From Nocardia vinacea NBRC 16497 (GTDB lineage: Bacteria; Actinomycetota; Actinomycetes; Mycobacteriales; Mycobacteriaceae), in contig NZ_BAGN01000018.1 in assembly GCF_000308835.1 (NCBI RefSeq), positions 1 to 47,774 of the forward strand: a DNA stretch of 47,774 bases, in the 5' to 3' direction. Shown one piece after another: positions 20,467 through 28,153 of the stretch; the first letter of the stretch is position 1, and each line of letters starts with the position of its first letter. Both the position numbers and the translations under genes were made by a program. The notes under the pieces were generated by a model that was not told the DNA's origin, made no database searches, and saw nothing but the letters and a program-made list of their open reading frames with translations.

Positions 20467-20897
20467 CCGCAGCATCGCGCAGCGATGCGATGAGGGGTGG
20501 TAGCCGGGAGACGGGTACGCCCGAGCAGCTGGACCGGATCGAGCTGCGCGGCTTGCGCGCCTATGGCTATCACGGCTGCTTCGACTACGAACGCCGCGAC
20601 GGCCAGGAGTTCCTGGTTGATCTGACGGTATGGACCGATTTCGCCGCCGCCGCGGCCACCGACGACCTCGCGAACACCATCGACTATGGCGCCCTCGCCG
20701 AGCGCGCCGTGCAGATCATCCAGGGCCCGCCGCGCAATCTCATCGAAAAGGTGGTCGCCGAGATCGCCGACGATGTGATGACCGATCCCCGCATCCAGTC
20801 GGTCGAGGTCGTCGTGCACAAACCGTCCGCGCCGATTCCACACACCTTCGCCGATGTCCGCGTGGTCACCTCGCGGCAGCGGGGAGTCGTGGCATGA
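20463..20897 (+). CDS. folB: dihydroneopterin aldolase
   Basis: Converts dihydroneopterin to hydroxymethyl-dihydropterin. 144 aa. The fold begins at [29 protein letters not shown] sequence near residue 26, and a catalytic-lysine region ([12 protein letters not shown]) is present. About 22 residues precede it that I do not expect in FolB; they contain a DNA hairpin (20470-20486, GCATCGC-GCA-GCGATGC) and may be a small insertion. The ATG overlaps the folP stop (ATGA). Confidence 0.95.
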   Translation: MTAASRSDAMRGGSRETGTPEQLDRIELRGLRAYGYHGCFDYERRDGQEFLVDLTVWTDFAAAAATDDLANTIDYGALAERAVQIIQGPPRNLIEKVVAEIADDVMTDPRIQSVEVVVHKPSAPIPHTFADVRVVTSRQRGVVA

Positions 20898-20916
20898 GTG
20901 AGCGCGAGGTGGAGCA

Positions 20917-21453
20917 ATGAGTTCCGCTGTCCTGTCGATCGGCTCCAATCTGGGCGATCGACTCGCACATCTGCGCAGTGTTGTCGAGGGGTTGGGGGAT
21001 CGGGTGGTCGCGGTTTCGTCGGTGTACTCGACTGCGCCATGGGGTGGGGTCGAACAGGACGACTATTTCAATGCCGTTGTGCTGGTTGATGATCCGGAGT
21101 TCGGCGCGCACGATTGGTTGCGCTTCGGGCAACAGTTGGAGCAGGCCGCCGGGCGGGTGCGCGAGGTGCGTTGGGGCGCGCGCACTCTCGATGTCGACGT
21201 GGTGTGGTGTGCCGAGGGCGGCGTGGTCTGCCGCAGCGATGATCCGGAATTGACCTTGCCGCATCCGCAGGCACACAACCGGGCCTTTGTGCTCATCCCG
21301 TGGCTGGATGTGCAGCCGGACGCGGAACTCGATGTCGATGGAACCGTGCGGCCGGTGCGCGACTGGCTCGCCGAAATCGACGCGGCCGAGCGCGCCGGAG
21401 TCCGGCCGACCGAATTCGTGCTGTCGGCTGCCGCGGAGGGATCGGCGTCGTGA
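20917..21453 (+). CDS. folK: 2-amino-4-hydroxy-6-hydroxymethyldihydropteridine pyrophosphokinase
   Basis: Transfers pyrophosphate from ATP to the pterin alcohol, the step before FolP. 178 aa. Motifs: SIGSNLGDR at 7, STAPWGG..QDDYFNAV near 43, RWGARTLDVDV near 85 with the two metal-binding Asp, and LPHPQAHNRAFVLIP. GAGGTGGAG lies just upstream of the ATG. The stop overlaps the GTG of the next gene. Confidence 0.96.
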   Translation: MSSAVLSIGSNLGDRLAHLRSVVEGLGDRVVAVSSVYSTAPWGGVEQDDYFNAVVLVDDPEFGAHDWLRFGQQLEQAAGRVREVRWGARTLDVDVVWCAEGGVVCRSDDPELTLPHPQAHNRAFVLIPWLDVQPDAELDVDGTVRPVRDWLAEIDAAERAGVRPTEFVLSAAAEGSAS

Positions 21454-21926
21454 AACTGAAGCCGACCCGGATCCTCGATCTCATCGCCAATGTCGTTGTC
21501 GCGGCGCTCATCGCCTGGGTGCTCACGCGGATGGCCTATGGCAGTTTCCCGCCGATCTCGATTTACGCGGGCGCATCGCTTTATCCGGTCGCCGCGATCG
21601 AAGTTGCGCTCGGCTTCGTAATCCGCGGACGGGTCAATGAACATCAGATCGGCGACGGCAGCCATCAATTGCATCCGATCACCGCGGCCCGCGCGGTCGC
21701 GTTGGCGAAGGCGTCCGCGCAGGTCGGCTCGCTTGCCGCCGGTGTCTGGCTGGGTTTCCTTTTCTGGGTGTTTCCGCAGCGCGGCACCTTGAATGCGGCG
21801 GGTGCGGATAGTCCCGGCGCCATTGTCGGGATGCTGGCGGGGGTGGCTTTGGTAGCTGCGGCGCTATGGCTGGAGTATTGCTGTCGGGCTCCCGAGGACC
21901 CTTCGGACGATCCGGCAACTACATAG
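21450..21926 (+). CDS. DUF3180 membrane protein
   Basis: 158 aa with four predicted membrane helices (about 13-30, 36-58, 82-108, 120-140). It matches the DUF3180 protein that follows folK in mycobacteria (Rv3605c position). Function unknown. GTG start at 21450, overlapping the folK stop (GTGA), with GGAGGG about 10 bp upstream. Confidence 0.88.
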   Translation: MKLKPTRILDLIANVVVAALIAWVLTRMAYGSFPPISIYAGASLYPVAAIEVALGFVIRGRVNEHQIGDGSHQLHPITAARAVALAKASAQVGSLAAGVWLGFLFWVFPQRGTLNAAGADSPGAIVGMLAGVALVAAALWLEYCCRAPEDPSDDPATT

Positions 21927-21983
21927 CAAATAATCCCGTTGGAATCACCGCACGGTAATCTGGGCGCGGCTGGCTGATCAAGC

Positions 21984-21989
21984 TACCCT
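21984..21989 (+). promoter_or_regulatory. -10 box of a leaderless transcript
   Basis: TACCCT followed by 7 nt and then ATG at 21997. No ribosome-binding site is present, which supports transcription starting at or next to the start codon. Confidence 0.5.
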
Positions 21990-21996
21990 GGCGTGC

Positions 21997-23043
21997 ATGG
22001 TTTCACCCTCCCGTAGCAGCACCTCTCGTCGACGGCGGGACGACGCGGGAAAATTGTTCATCGGCGTATTGATTCTGCTCGGTCTGGTTGCCAGCGTTTT
22101 CCTGGTTTTCAGTGACCGTCTGCAGTTTGTTCGGATCGGCTTGGTGGCGGCGCTGTGGGCGGCCGTCATCGGCGCTTTGGCCGCGACGCGGTACCGCAAG
22201 GAAGCCACGATCGATAAGGCCAAGGTCCGTGACCTGCAGACGGTGTACGAGCTCCAGTTGGAACGCGAGGTGACCGCCCGGCGCGAATACGAGCTCGGCG
22301 TCGAGGCGCGGGTGCGCGCGGAAGTGGGTGCCGATGCGGCCGAAATGGCCGCGCTGCGCGCCGAACTCACCGTGCTCCGTGAGAGTCTGCAGCGGCTCTT
22401 CGACGGTGATCTGCCGATGGATCGACCCGCATTGCGCGCCGATGCGACCCGGATTCACGAGTTGCCGAGCGCATTCGGAAATTCGGCCAACAATAGCTCG
22501 GCGAATGCCGACACCTGGCTGGACATGGCGTTCCAGCAATCTCCCAGCACCTTTACTCCGGTCTTCGAATCGGATCATCCGGAGCCTCCGCGGTTCGCCA
22601 GCCCCTTCGACGATCCGGTGACCGCGGAGACCGCGATCGTCTCCCTCGACGATCTCGATGATGCGGATATCGCCGACGCCGAGGTCGATGACGACCCGCT
22701 CACCACCACCGGCGGCTGGGCCGACGCGTTCACCGAGGATCCGGAAAAGACCGGTGTCCCGCCGCGGCTGCAGCCGTTGGAGTACACCGTGTCACCGCGC
22801 CTGTCGGAGCCGGAGCCGTCCGAACCCGAGTCGCATGACCTCTCGACACCGGAGCCCGCCCCGACGCCACACCCGGAGCCCACCCCGCATCCGACAACCG
22901 CGGTCCCGCCCCTTGGCGCCAGCTCCCGCCGCCGTCGCCGAGTAGATCCGGATGCTGACTCCGGCAACTCGTCACGCCGACTTTCGGTCGCCGAGATCAT
23001 GGCCAACCTGCAGTCCGAAGAGAAGGGCCGTACCGGGCGCTGA
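21997..23043 (+). CDS. two-helix membrane protein with acidic/proline-rich tail (DUF6779-like)
   Basis: 348 aa. After an Arg-rich cytosolic N-terminus come two membrane helices (about 20-40 and 45-62), then a coiled coil (about 68-140, VYELQLEREVTARREYELG and onwards), then an acidic and Pro-rich disordered tail ending in a basic patch (SSRRRRRVDPD). Position and layout match the Rv3604c-type protein of the mycobacterial fol-pan cluster. Function unknown. The start is probably leaderless. Confidence 0.78.
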   Translation: MVSPSRSSTSRRRRDDAGKLFIGVLILLGLVASVFLVFSDRLQFVRIGLVAALWAAVIGALAATRYRKEATIDKAKVRDLQTVYELQLEREVTARREYELGVEARVRAEVGADAAEMAALRAELTVLRESLQRLFDGDLPMDRPALRADATRIHELPSAFGNSANNSSANADTWLDMAFQQSPSTFTPVFESDHPEPPRFASPFDDPVTAETAIVSLDDLDDADIADAEVDDDPLTTTGGWADAFTEDPEKTGVPPRLQPLEYTVSPRLSEPEPSEPESHDLSTPEPAPTPHPEPTPHPTTAVPPLGASSRRRRRVDPDADSGNSSRRLSVAEIMANLQSEEKGRTGR

Positions 23044-23083
23044 TCAGCGCCGAGCGCTGACGGTTCCGCACCAGCGACCTCCA

Positions 23084-23169
23084 CGAGGCGAGTCTTACGA
23101 GCGGCCCGTTCGCGGCCCGTCGCGGCCATCGAACACAGCCGAGTCGTGGAAGCGCATGTGCAGCAGGCG
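23084..23169 (+). repeat. ~85-bp dispersed repeat, copy A (family R85)
   Basis: Contains GGCGAGTCTTACGAGCG, then CCGTTCGCGGCCCGTC, GCGGCCATCGA, CAGCCGAGTCGT and GAAGCGCATG in this order. The same blocks in the same order and orientation occur at 47652-47747. That copy has an extra ~20 bp containing a CGCGCC-GAA-GGCGCG hairpin. Confidence 0.75.
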
Positions 23170-23224
23170 CGGGGCTCGGCTATCCGAGGCGTGTGCATCT
23201 TGTGCCGAACGGCCCGCCACGGGC

Positions 23225-23313
23225 GACCACCACGGAGCGAGTCTCGACGGCTCGGACGCGAGACACAGGGGGCCGCGAACACGCCGCGCCGCAGGCGCGG
23301 CAAATCCAACACA
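23225..23313 (-). repeat. R85-related fragments, partly inverted
   Basis: CACGGAGCGAGTCT resembles the left end of the 47.65-kb copy in direct orientation. GACGCGAGAC..GGGCCGCGAAC is the reverse complement of its GTTCGCGGCCC..GTCTCGCGTC block. An 8-bp hairpin GCCGCGCC-GCA-GGCGCGGC lies at 23283-23301 and resembles the hairpin in that copy. Confidence 0.5.
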
Positions 23314-23433
23314 ACACTGCGGTGTAAATCACGCGGGTGCCCCGTGGCATCGGCGAGCTGTGGGCCGATATTCTCGGTGCGGAACGTCTGGTACCCGGCT
23401 GTCCGGGACTGGAACGACATCGAGAGGACAACG

Positions 23434-24378
23434 TTGACCTCGAGAAGCGTCAACCCTGACAACGCTGCTTCGGGTGACCCCGCGCCTGCACGCTTGACGG
23501 TGGGAATCGTCTCGGCGGGACGCGTCGGCTCCGCACTCGGCGCGGCGCTCGAGCGCGCCGGACATGTGGTGTTCGGCGTGGCCGCCATTTCCGATGCGTC
23601 GGTGCATCGGGCCCGCACTCGACTACCCGAGTCCGAGATCCTGCCGGTCGAGGAGGTGGCCGCACGCAGCGAACTGCTGCTGCTGGCCGTACCCGATGCC
23701 GAACTACCCGGGCTGGTGCGCGGACTCGCATCCGCGGGTGTGGTCCGGGCCGGCAGTATCGTCGCGCACACCTCCGGCGCCAATGGCGTCGGCGTGCTTG
23801 CTCCGCTGGCCGAGCGTGGCGTATTGCCGCTGGCCATCCATCCGGCCATGACCTTCACCGGACACGATGAGGATGTCGCTCGTCTCGGCAATGCCTGCTT
23901 CGGCATTACCGCCGCCGACGAAATCGGCTTCGCCATCGCGCAATCGCTGGTGATCGAAATGGGTGGCGAGCCGGTTCGGGTGCAGGAGGAAAATCGCCAG
24001 CTCTATCACGCCGCGCTCGCACACGGCAGTAATCACCTGGTCACGGTCATCCTGGACGCGGTCGACGCACTGCGCGCCGCACTGGCGGGCCCCGGGCTGC
24101 TCGGTCAGCAGATCGTCGACGATCAACCCAACGGTCTGGCCGAACGCCTGCTCGCCCCCTTGGCCTCCGCAGCGCTCGACAATGCCCTGCGCCGCGGTCA
24201 GTCGGCGCTGACCGGCCCGGTGGCGCGCGGCGACGCGGATGCCGTTGCCGCGCATCTGACCGCCCTGGAAGCGGTCGATACCCGTCTGGCCGCGGGCTAT
24301 CGCGCCATGTCGCTGCGCGCGGCCGAACGCGCCAAGACCAATCCGGCTCTGATCGAGCTGCTGGAGGGAGGCCGATGA
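23434..24378 (+). CDS. Rossmann-like / DUF2520 NAD(P)-binding protein
   Basis: 314 aa. An N-terminal Rossmann fold ([24 protein letters not shown], about 19-43) is followed by a helical DUF2520 domain (about 150-310; [20 protein letters not shown]). It is like ketopantoate-reductase-type or ProC-type proteins in plan. It matches the protein encoded immediately upstream of panC in mycobacteria (Rv3603c position). A role in pantoate supply is inference from position. TTG at 23434 is chosen as start: GAGAGGA lies 6 bp upstream and the repeat region ends before it. The stop overlaps panC by 4 bp. Confidence 0.88.
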   Translation: MTSRSVNPDNAASGDPAPARLTVGIVSAGRVGSALGAALERAGHVVFGVAAISDASVHRARTRLPESEILPVEEVAARSELLLLAVPDAELPGLVRGLASAGVVRAGSIVAHTSGANGVGVLAPLAERGVLPLAIHPAMTFTGHDEDVARLGNACFGITAADEIGFAIAQSLVIEMGGEPVRVQEENRQLYHAALAHGSNHLVTVILDAVDALRAALAGPGLLGQQIVDDQPNGLAERLLAPLASAALDNALRRGQSALTGPVARGDADAVAAHLTALEAVDTRLAAGYRAMSLRAAERAKTNPALIELLEGGR

Positions 24379-25367
24379 TGGATCCGAAATTGCGTGGCAC
24401 ATACCGGCGCGGCGAGCTGACCGTGCACCACGATCCCGACGTGATCGCCGCGGTCTCCAAGGCCCTGCGCGGTGTCGGACGTACCGTCGGCCTGGTGCCG
24501 ACCATGGGCGCACTGCACGAGGGGCATCTCGAGATCGTGCGCCGGGCCAAGCGGACCAATCAGGTGGTCATCGTCTCGATTTTCGTGAATCCGCTGCAGT
24601 TCGGTGCGAACGAGGATCTGGACAAATACCCGCGGACCCTCGACGCCGACGTCGAATTGCTGCGCAACGAAGGTGTGGAGCTGGTATTCGCGCCGAGCGC
24701 GTCGGATATGTACCCGGACGGGCCGCGCACCACCGTGCATCCGGGCCCGATCGGCGCCGAGCTCGAAGGCGCCAGCCGCCCGACGCATTTCGCGGGCATG
24801 CTGACCGTGGTGGCGAAGCTGCTGAATATCGCGCGCCCGACCGAGGCGTTCTTCGGCGAGAAGGACTATCAGCAGCTCACGCTGATCCGGCAGATGGTGC
24901 GTGATCTGAATATGGACGTCAAGATCGTGCCGCTGCCGACGGTTCGCGAACCCGACGGCCTCGCACTGTCCTCCCGCAATCGGTATCTCGATGCGGCACA
25001 GCGCGAATCGGCGCTGGCCCTGTCGGCGGCGCTGGCCGCGGGTCGGCATGCGGGCGGGCTCGGCGCCGATGCCGTGCTGGCGGCCGCCCGCGCGGTGCTC
25101 GGGGCGACCCCCGGTGTCGATGTCGACTATCTCGAATTGCGGTCGTCCACGCTCGGCCCCGCCCCCGCGAACGGCAATGCGCGGCTGCTCGTCGCCGCCA
25201 AGGTCGGCCCGACCCGCCTGATCGACAACACCGCCGTCGCACTCGGCGCCCCTGTGGGCAGTGTTGTTTCGAGCGACCTGCAAGCAGTCGCTAGCGGCGG
25301 CCACCCCACACTTCCCGATTCGCGCACCGCCGCGACCGACTCCCAGCCTGCCCAGGCCAATTTCTAG
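24375..25367 (+). CDS. panC: pantothenate synthetase
   Basis: Joins pantoate and beta-alanine using ATP. 330 aa, about 20 longer than the mycobacterial enzyme. Nucleotidyl-transferase motif MGALHEGHL (H48, H51), [16 protein letters not shown] and LSSRNRYL are all present. The C-terminal tail (from about residue 298, [11 protein letters not shown]) is encoded by one inverted copy of the 36-bp repeat found in cysteine dioxygenase; the tail after it is Ser/Thr/Ala-rich and not conserved. The ATG overlaps the stop of the Rossmann gene; a second ATG follows directly. panD follows 14 bp later. Confidence 0.96.
   Translation: MMDPKLRGTYRRGELTVHHDPDVIAAVSKALRGVGRTVGLVPTMGALHEGHLEIVRRAKRTNQVVIVSIFVNPLQFGANEDLDKYPRTLDADVELLRNEGVELVFAPSASDMYPDGPRTTVHPGPIGAELEGASRPTHFAGMLTVVAKLLNIARPTEAFFGEKDYQQLTLIRQMVRDLNMDVKIVPLPTVREPDGLALSSRNRYLDAAQRESALALSAALAAGRHAGGLGADAVLAAARAVLGATPGVDVDYLELRSSTLGPAPANGNARLLVAAKVGPTRLIDNTAVALGAPVGSVVSSDLQAVASGGHPTLPDSRTAATDSQPAQANF
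25266..25298 (-). repeat. R36 palindromic repeat, single copy in panC
   Basis: 33 bp that are the exact reverse complement of 33 bp of the 36-bp unit at 27216-27359. It includes the core CGAGCGACCTGCAAGCAGTC. The core folds as GCGA(C)CTGC-AA-GCAGTCGC, with one bulged C. It is translated on the panC strand as SDLQAVASG. Confidence 0.92.
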
Positions 25368-25381
25368 GAAGGGCGACAGCG

Positions 25382-25801
25382 ATGTTGCGCACCATGATGA
25401 AGTCGAAGATCCACCGTGCCACGGTGACCCATGCCGATCTGCACTATGTCGGCTCGGTGACCGTCGACCAGGATCTGCTCGACGCCGCCGATCTGCTCGA
25501 GGGTGAGCAGGTCTGCATTGTCGATATCGATAACGGCGCCCGCCTGGAGACCTATGTGATCGCCGGTGAGCGCGGTTCGGGTGTTATCGGGATCAATGGC
25601 GCCGCCGCCCATCTCGTGCATCCCGGTGATCTGGTCATCCTGATCGCCTACGGCATGATGGACGAGGCGGAGCTGAAGGAATACGCCCCGAAGGTCGTCT
25701 TCGTCGACGAGCACAATCGTGCGACCGATCTCGGTTCCGATCCGGCGCATGCCCCGGCGGGTTCCGGTCTGGTCACCCCGCGCTCACTGACAACCGTCTG
25801 A
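25382..25801 (+). CDS. panD: aspartate 1-decarboxylase proenzyme
   Basis: Makes beta-alanine for PanC. 139 aa. The self-cleavage site that forms the pyruvoyl group is visible as HYVG24-S25VTVD. The K9, NGAAAH and C-terminal [12 protein letters not shown] segments are typical. GGAAGGGCGAC lies just upstream of the ATG. The last base of the stop is the first base of the coaX ATG. Confidence 0.97.
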   Translation: MLRTMMKSKIHRATVTHADLHYVGSVTVDQDLLDAADLLEGEQVCIVDIDNGARLETYVIAGERGSGVIGINGAAAHLVHPGDLVILIAYGMMDEAELKEYAPKVVFVDEHNRATDLGSDPAHAPAGSGLVTPRSLTTV

Positions 25802-26595
25802 TGCTGCTGACCATCGATGTCCGAAATACGAGCATCGAGCTCGGATTGTTCTCGGGCAGTGGTAGTCACGCGAAGTTGGCGCGGCACTGGCGGATGCATA
25901 CCAATCCGCTGCTGACCGCGGACGAATTCGCCATGCAGGTGCGCGGATTGGTCGGTGATCAGGTCGAGGAGATCGTCGGAGTTTCGGCGTTGTCCACCGT
26001 GCCGCCGGTACTGCGCGAGATCAGATCGATGCTCACTCGCTATTGGGATCATGTGCCGCATGTGGTGGTGGAACCTGGTGTGCGAACCGGTATTCCGCTG
26101 CTCGTCGACAATCCCAAGGAAATCGGCGCGGACCGCATCGTGAACACCCTTGCCGCACATCATCGTTTCGGCGCGGCCGCGATTGTCGTGGATTTCGGCA
26201 CCGCCACCACCGTTGATCTGGTATCGGCCAAGGGCGAGTTTCTCGGCGGTGTGCTCGCACCGGGTGTGGAGATCTCCAGTGAGGCGCTCATCGAGCGTGC
26301 CGCATTGCGCCGGGTGGAGTTGGCGCGGCCGCGTTCGGTGGTCGGCAAGAACACCGTCGAGGCCATCCAATCCGGCGCGATATTCGGCTTCGCCGGTTTG
26401 GTGGACGGTCTGATCGATCGGATTCGCGATGAATTCGATGCATTCGCCGGTGACGATGTCGCGGTGGTCGCGACCGGCGCTACCGCACCGTTGATCGTGC
26501 CCGAATCGGAGACCATCGACCACCACGAGCCGCATCTCACATTGACCGGATTGCGCCTGGTCTACGAGCGCAATCAGCGCCGTAAGGGTGGTTGA
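25801..26595 (+). CDS. coaX: type III pantothenate kinase
   Basis: Phosphorylates pantothenate, the first step of CoA synthesis, so this operon makes pantothenate and commits it to CoA. 264 aa. Phosphate-binding [16 protein letters not shown] at the N-terminus (the actinobacterial DVRNT form of DVGNT), GADRIVN near 112, and [11 protein letters not shown] near 130 are visible. The start overlaps the panD stop by one base (TGATG). Confidence 0.95.
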   Translation: MLLTIDVRNTSIELGLFSGSGSHAKLARHWRMHTNPLLTADEFAMQVRGLVGDQVEEIVGVSALSTVPPVLREIRSMLTRYWDHVPHVVVEPGVRTGIPLLVDNPKEIGADRIVNTLAAHHRFGAAAIVVDFGTATTVDLVSAKGEFLGGVLAPGVEISSEALIERAALRRVELARPRSVVGKNTVEAIQSGAIFGFAGLVDGLIDRIRDEFDAFAGDDVAVVATGATAPLIVPESETIDHHEPHLTLTGLRLVYERNQRRKGG

Positions 26596-26654
26596 TATGC
26601 CCACCCGGGGTGCTCACGGATGACCAGGCGCTTTGCCGCCGGTTTCGGCGCTGC

Positions 26655-26660
26655 TACACT
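26655..26660 (+). promoter_or_regulatory. -10 box for the leaderless Cys leader peptide
   Basis: TACACT, 7 nt before the GTG at 26668. No Shine-Dalgarno sequence precedes that GTG. The spacing is that of a leaderless actinobacterial transcript. Confidence 0.65.
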
Positions 26661-26667
26661 CGCATCC

Positions 26668-26709
26668 GTGTATTCCCGCGTGAGCACCCAGGAGTGTTGT
26701 CGAGGCTGA
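26668..26709 (+). CDS. 13-aa cysteine-rich leader peptide (probable attenuator uORF)
   Basis: GTG-initiated frame giving MYSRVSTQECCRG and then TGA. The two adjacent Cys codons (TGT TGT, 26695-26700) sit just before the end. Leaderless polycysteine uORFs that act as cysteine-responsive attenuators are known in mycobacteria. This one has all the marks: -10 box 7 nt upstream, no Shine-Dalgarno, consecutive Cys codons, and paired complementary segments starting at the second Cys codon. The operon downstream encodes cysteine dioxygenase and a rhodanese. Cysteine sensing is inferred. Confidence 0.75.
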   Translation: MYSRVSTQECCRG

Positions 26710-26746
26710 CCTGCCTCGACCGATCGAGGCTGACCAAGTCCCTCGA
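26700..26746 (+). promoter_or_regulatory. alternative hairpins of a cysteine attenuator
   Basis: Four short segments alternate: TCGAGG (26700-26705), CCTCGA (26714-26719), TCGAGG (26724-26729), CCTCGA (26741-26746). Segments 1:2 and 3:4 can pair, or instead 2:3 with a CCGA tetraloop. Segment 1 overlaps the last base of the second Cys codon and the Arg and Gly codons of the leader, so a ribosome stalled there would mask it and favour 2:3. The cdo ribosome-binding site (GGAG, 26763-26766) follows. Confidence 0.6.
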
Positions 26747-26774
26747 CCGTTGACATACTCCTGGAGATTCGCTG

Positions 26775-27515
26775 ATGCGTTCTTCTGTTCTTTCCCTCGA
26801 TTCCGCACGTAACGCCCTTTCGGCTACCCCGCCGCTGGATCGTGCCGTCTCCTCCGCATTACCCACGCGCCTGCGTCCCGCCGATCTGCTCCGGCTGACC
26901 GATGAGGGCGCCGAAGACGTACTCGCGGGGCGCTATGACCATCTGTTGCCCGCCAATGGAATTTGGCCGGCCGATGAGCGCTGGGCCACCCGGCTGCTTT
27001 CCGACGACGAGGTCGATGTCTGGCTGATCAGCTGGACTCCCGGCAAATCCACCGAATTGCACGATCATGCCGGTTCGCTCGGCGCATTGACCGTGCTCAG
27101 CGGTGCGCTCTCGGAATTCCGCTGGAACGGAACCGAACTGCGCCAACGCACCCTGACCGCGGGTGATCAAGCCTCGTTCCCGATCGGCTGGGTGCACGAT
27201 GTGATGCGCGCGCCGGCCGCTAGCGACTGCTTGCAGGTCGCTCGAAACGGCGCCGCTAGCGACTGCTTGCAGGTCGCTCGAAACGGCGCCGCTAGCGACT
27301 GCTTGCAGGTCGCTCGAAACGGCGCCGCTAGCGACTGCTTGCAGGTCGCTCGAAACGGCACTGCCGTCGAATCCGTCGGGCCGCTCGATCCGACGCTCAG
27401 CGTGCACGCTTATTCACCGCCGCTCACCGCCATGTCCTATTACGAGGTGACCGGCCACGGCACCCTGCGGCGCTCCCGAACCGTCCTCACCGACCAGCCC
27501 GAAGGTGATATGTGA
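26775..27515 (+). CDS. cysteine dioxygenase (cupin) carrying a 4x12-aa repeat insertion
   Basis: Oxidises cysteine to cysteine sulfinate. 246 aa. The cupin metal site is visible as H96 and H98 (ELHDHAGSLG) and H141 (GWVHDV). Immediately after, residues 148-195 are four exact copies of [12 protein letters not shown], encoded by a 36-bp tandem repeat; the conserved chain resumes at ESVGPLDPTLSVHAYSPPLTAMSYYE. The insertion lies between two strands of the barrel, where a surface loop is expected, so the enzyme may still fold. ATG at 26775 with GGAG 8 bp upstream. Coupled to a rhodanese gene and preceded by a Cys-Cys leader peptide. Confidence 0.93.
   Translation: MRSSVLSLDSARNALSATPPLDRAVSSALPTRLRPADLLRLTDEGAEDVLAGRYDHLLPANGIWPADERWATRLLSDDEVDVWLISWTPGKSTELHDHAGSLGALTVLSGALSEFRWNGTELRQRTLTAGDQASFPIGWVHDVMRAPAASDCLQVARNGAASDCLQVARNGAASDCLQVARNGAASDCLQVARNGTAVESVGPLDPTLSVHAYSPPLTAMSYYEVTGHGTLRRSRTVLTDQPEGDM
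27216..27359 (+). repeat. R36: four tandem 36-bp units inside cysteine dioxygenase
   Basis: Four identical 36-bp units (starts 27216, 27252, 27288, 27324). Each contains GACTGCTTGCAGGTCGCTCG and is imperfectly palindromic around CTGCTTGCAG. As 36 is a multiple of three the gene stays in frame. No base differs between copies, which points to recent amplification. An inverted 33-bp copy is in panC. Confidence 0.97.
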
Positions 27516-27946
27516 TGACCCGTTTGTCCATCGATCAGATGCTCGAGAACGCGCGGGCCCGCCTGAATCGGATCTATGCCTTCGAAACGCCGCAGGCGCT
27601 CGGTCGGGGCGCGATTCTGGTCGATATCCGGCCGCAGGCGCAGCGTGCACGTGAGGGCGCACTGCCGGGCGCGCTGGTGATCGAACGGAATGTCCTGGAA
27701 TGGCGTTTGGATCCGTCGAGTTCGGCCCGGCTGGCACTGGCCACCGATCACGATGTGGAATGGATCGTCGTCTGCTCGGAGGGCTTTACCTCCAGTCTCG
27801 CCGCGGCCGCGCTGCAAGAACTCGGTCTGCATCGGGCCACCGATGTGATCGGCGGCTATCAGGCATTGAAGGCCGCCGGTTTGCTCAGTGTCGGGGTCCG
27901 GGCGCCGCACTTCGCCCGCGAGGTCGAGGCACTGGCAACACTGTAA
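27515..27946 (+). CDS. rhodanese-like sulfurtransferase
   Basis: 143 aa, single rhodanese domain. The active-site loop is C87-S-E-G-F-T-S (WIVVCSEGFTSS), and the usual DIRP near residue 37 is present. Likely transfers or traps sulfane sulfur from cysteine catabolism, given its coupling to cysteine dioxygenase. ATG at 27515 shares its A with the TGA of cdo and has AAGGTGA 6 bp upstream; GTG at 27512 is one codon earlier. Confidence 0.92.
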   Translation: MTRLSIDQMLENARARLNRIYAFETPQALGRGAILVDIRPQAQRAREGALPGALVIERNVLEWRLDPSSSARLALATDHDVEWIVVCSEGFTSSLAAAALQELGLHRATDVIGGYQALKAAGLLSVGVRAPHFAREVEALATL

Positions 27947-28070
27947 ATTCGGGCCGAACCACTTCCATCTCGAAACATACGGGCGCGCACCGGCTTTCGC
28001 ATGATTGCCGGAGCGCGCCCGCTTTTCGGCGGGCCGGGGAAGGGCGCGAAACAGGGCATGACGGACCGTT

Positions 28071-28109
28071 CCGGGCACGGCTGATTCGTTAGCGGCCGGT
28101 CGTGCCCGG
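28071..28109 (+). terminator. possible stem-loop between rhodanese and lysS
   Basis: CCGGGCACG (28071-28079) pairs with CGTGCCCGG (28101-28109). The 21-nt loop can itself pair weakly. No T tract. It lies about 30 bp before the lysS -10 box and could end the cdo operon. Confidence 0.4.
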
Positions 28110-28139
28110 GCGGCCCGCAAATCGATTTCCGGTGCCCGC

Positions 28140-28145
28140 TAGTGT
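28140..28145 (+). promoter_or_regulatory. -10 box of lysS (leaderless)
   Basis: TAGTGT, 8 nt before GTG at 28154. The region before this GTG has no Shine-Dalgarno sequence, which favours 28154 over the in-frame GTG at 28142 that lies inside the box. Confidence 0.45.
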
Positions 28146-28153
28146 TGTTGAAC

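Larger units (their letters stand above)
23044..23433. other. repeat-filled intergenic region upstream of the Rossmann protein gene
   Basis: About 390 bp that breaks an otherwise tight operon order. It holds one R85 copy and related inverted fragments (see the two repeat entries). Two short AAATCC/AAATCA strings near 23302-23338 resemble the right end of R70. The last ~90 bp carry the ribosome-binding site GAGAGGA for the next gene. No coding sequence is convincing here. Confidence 0.6.

Noticed and set aside
27216..27359. CRISPR-like array
   Set aside because: The four 36-bp units are directly adjacent with no spacers, are in frame inside an enzyme gene, and no cas gene is near.
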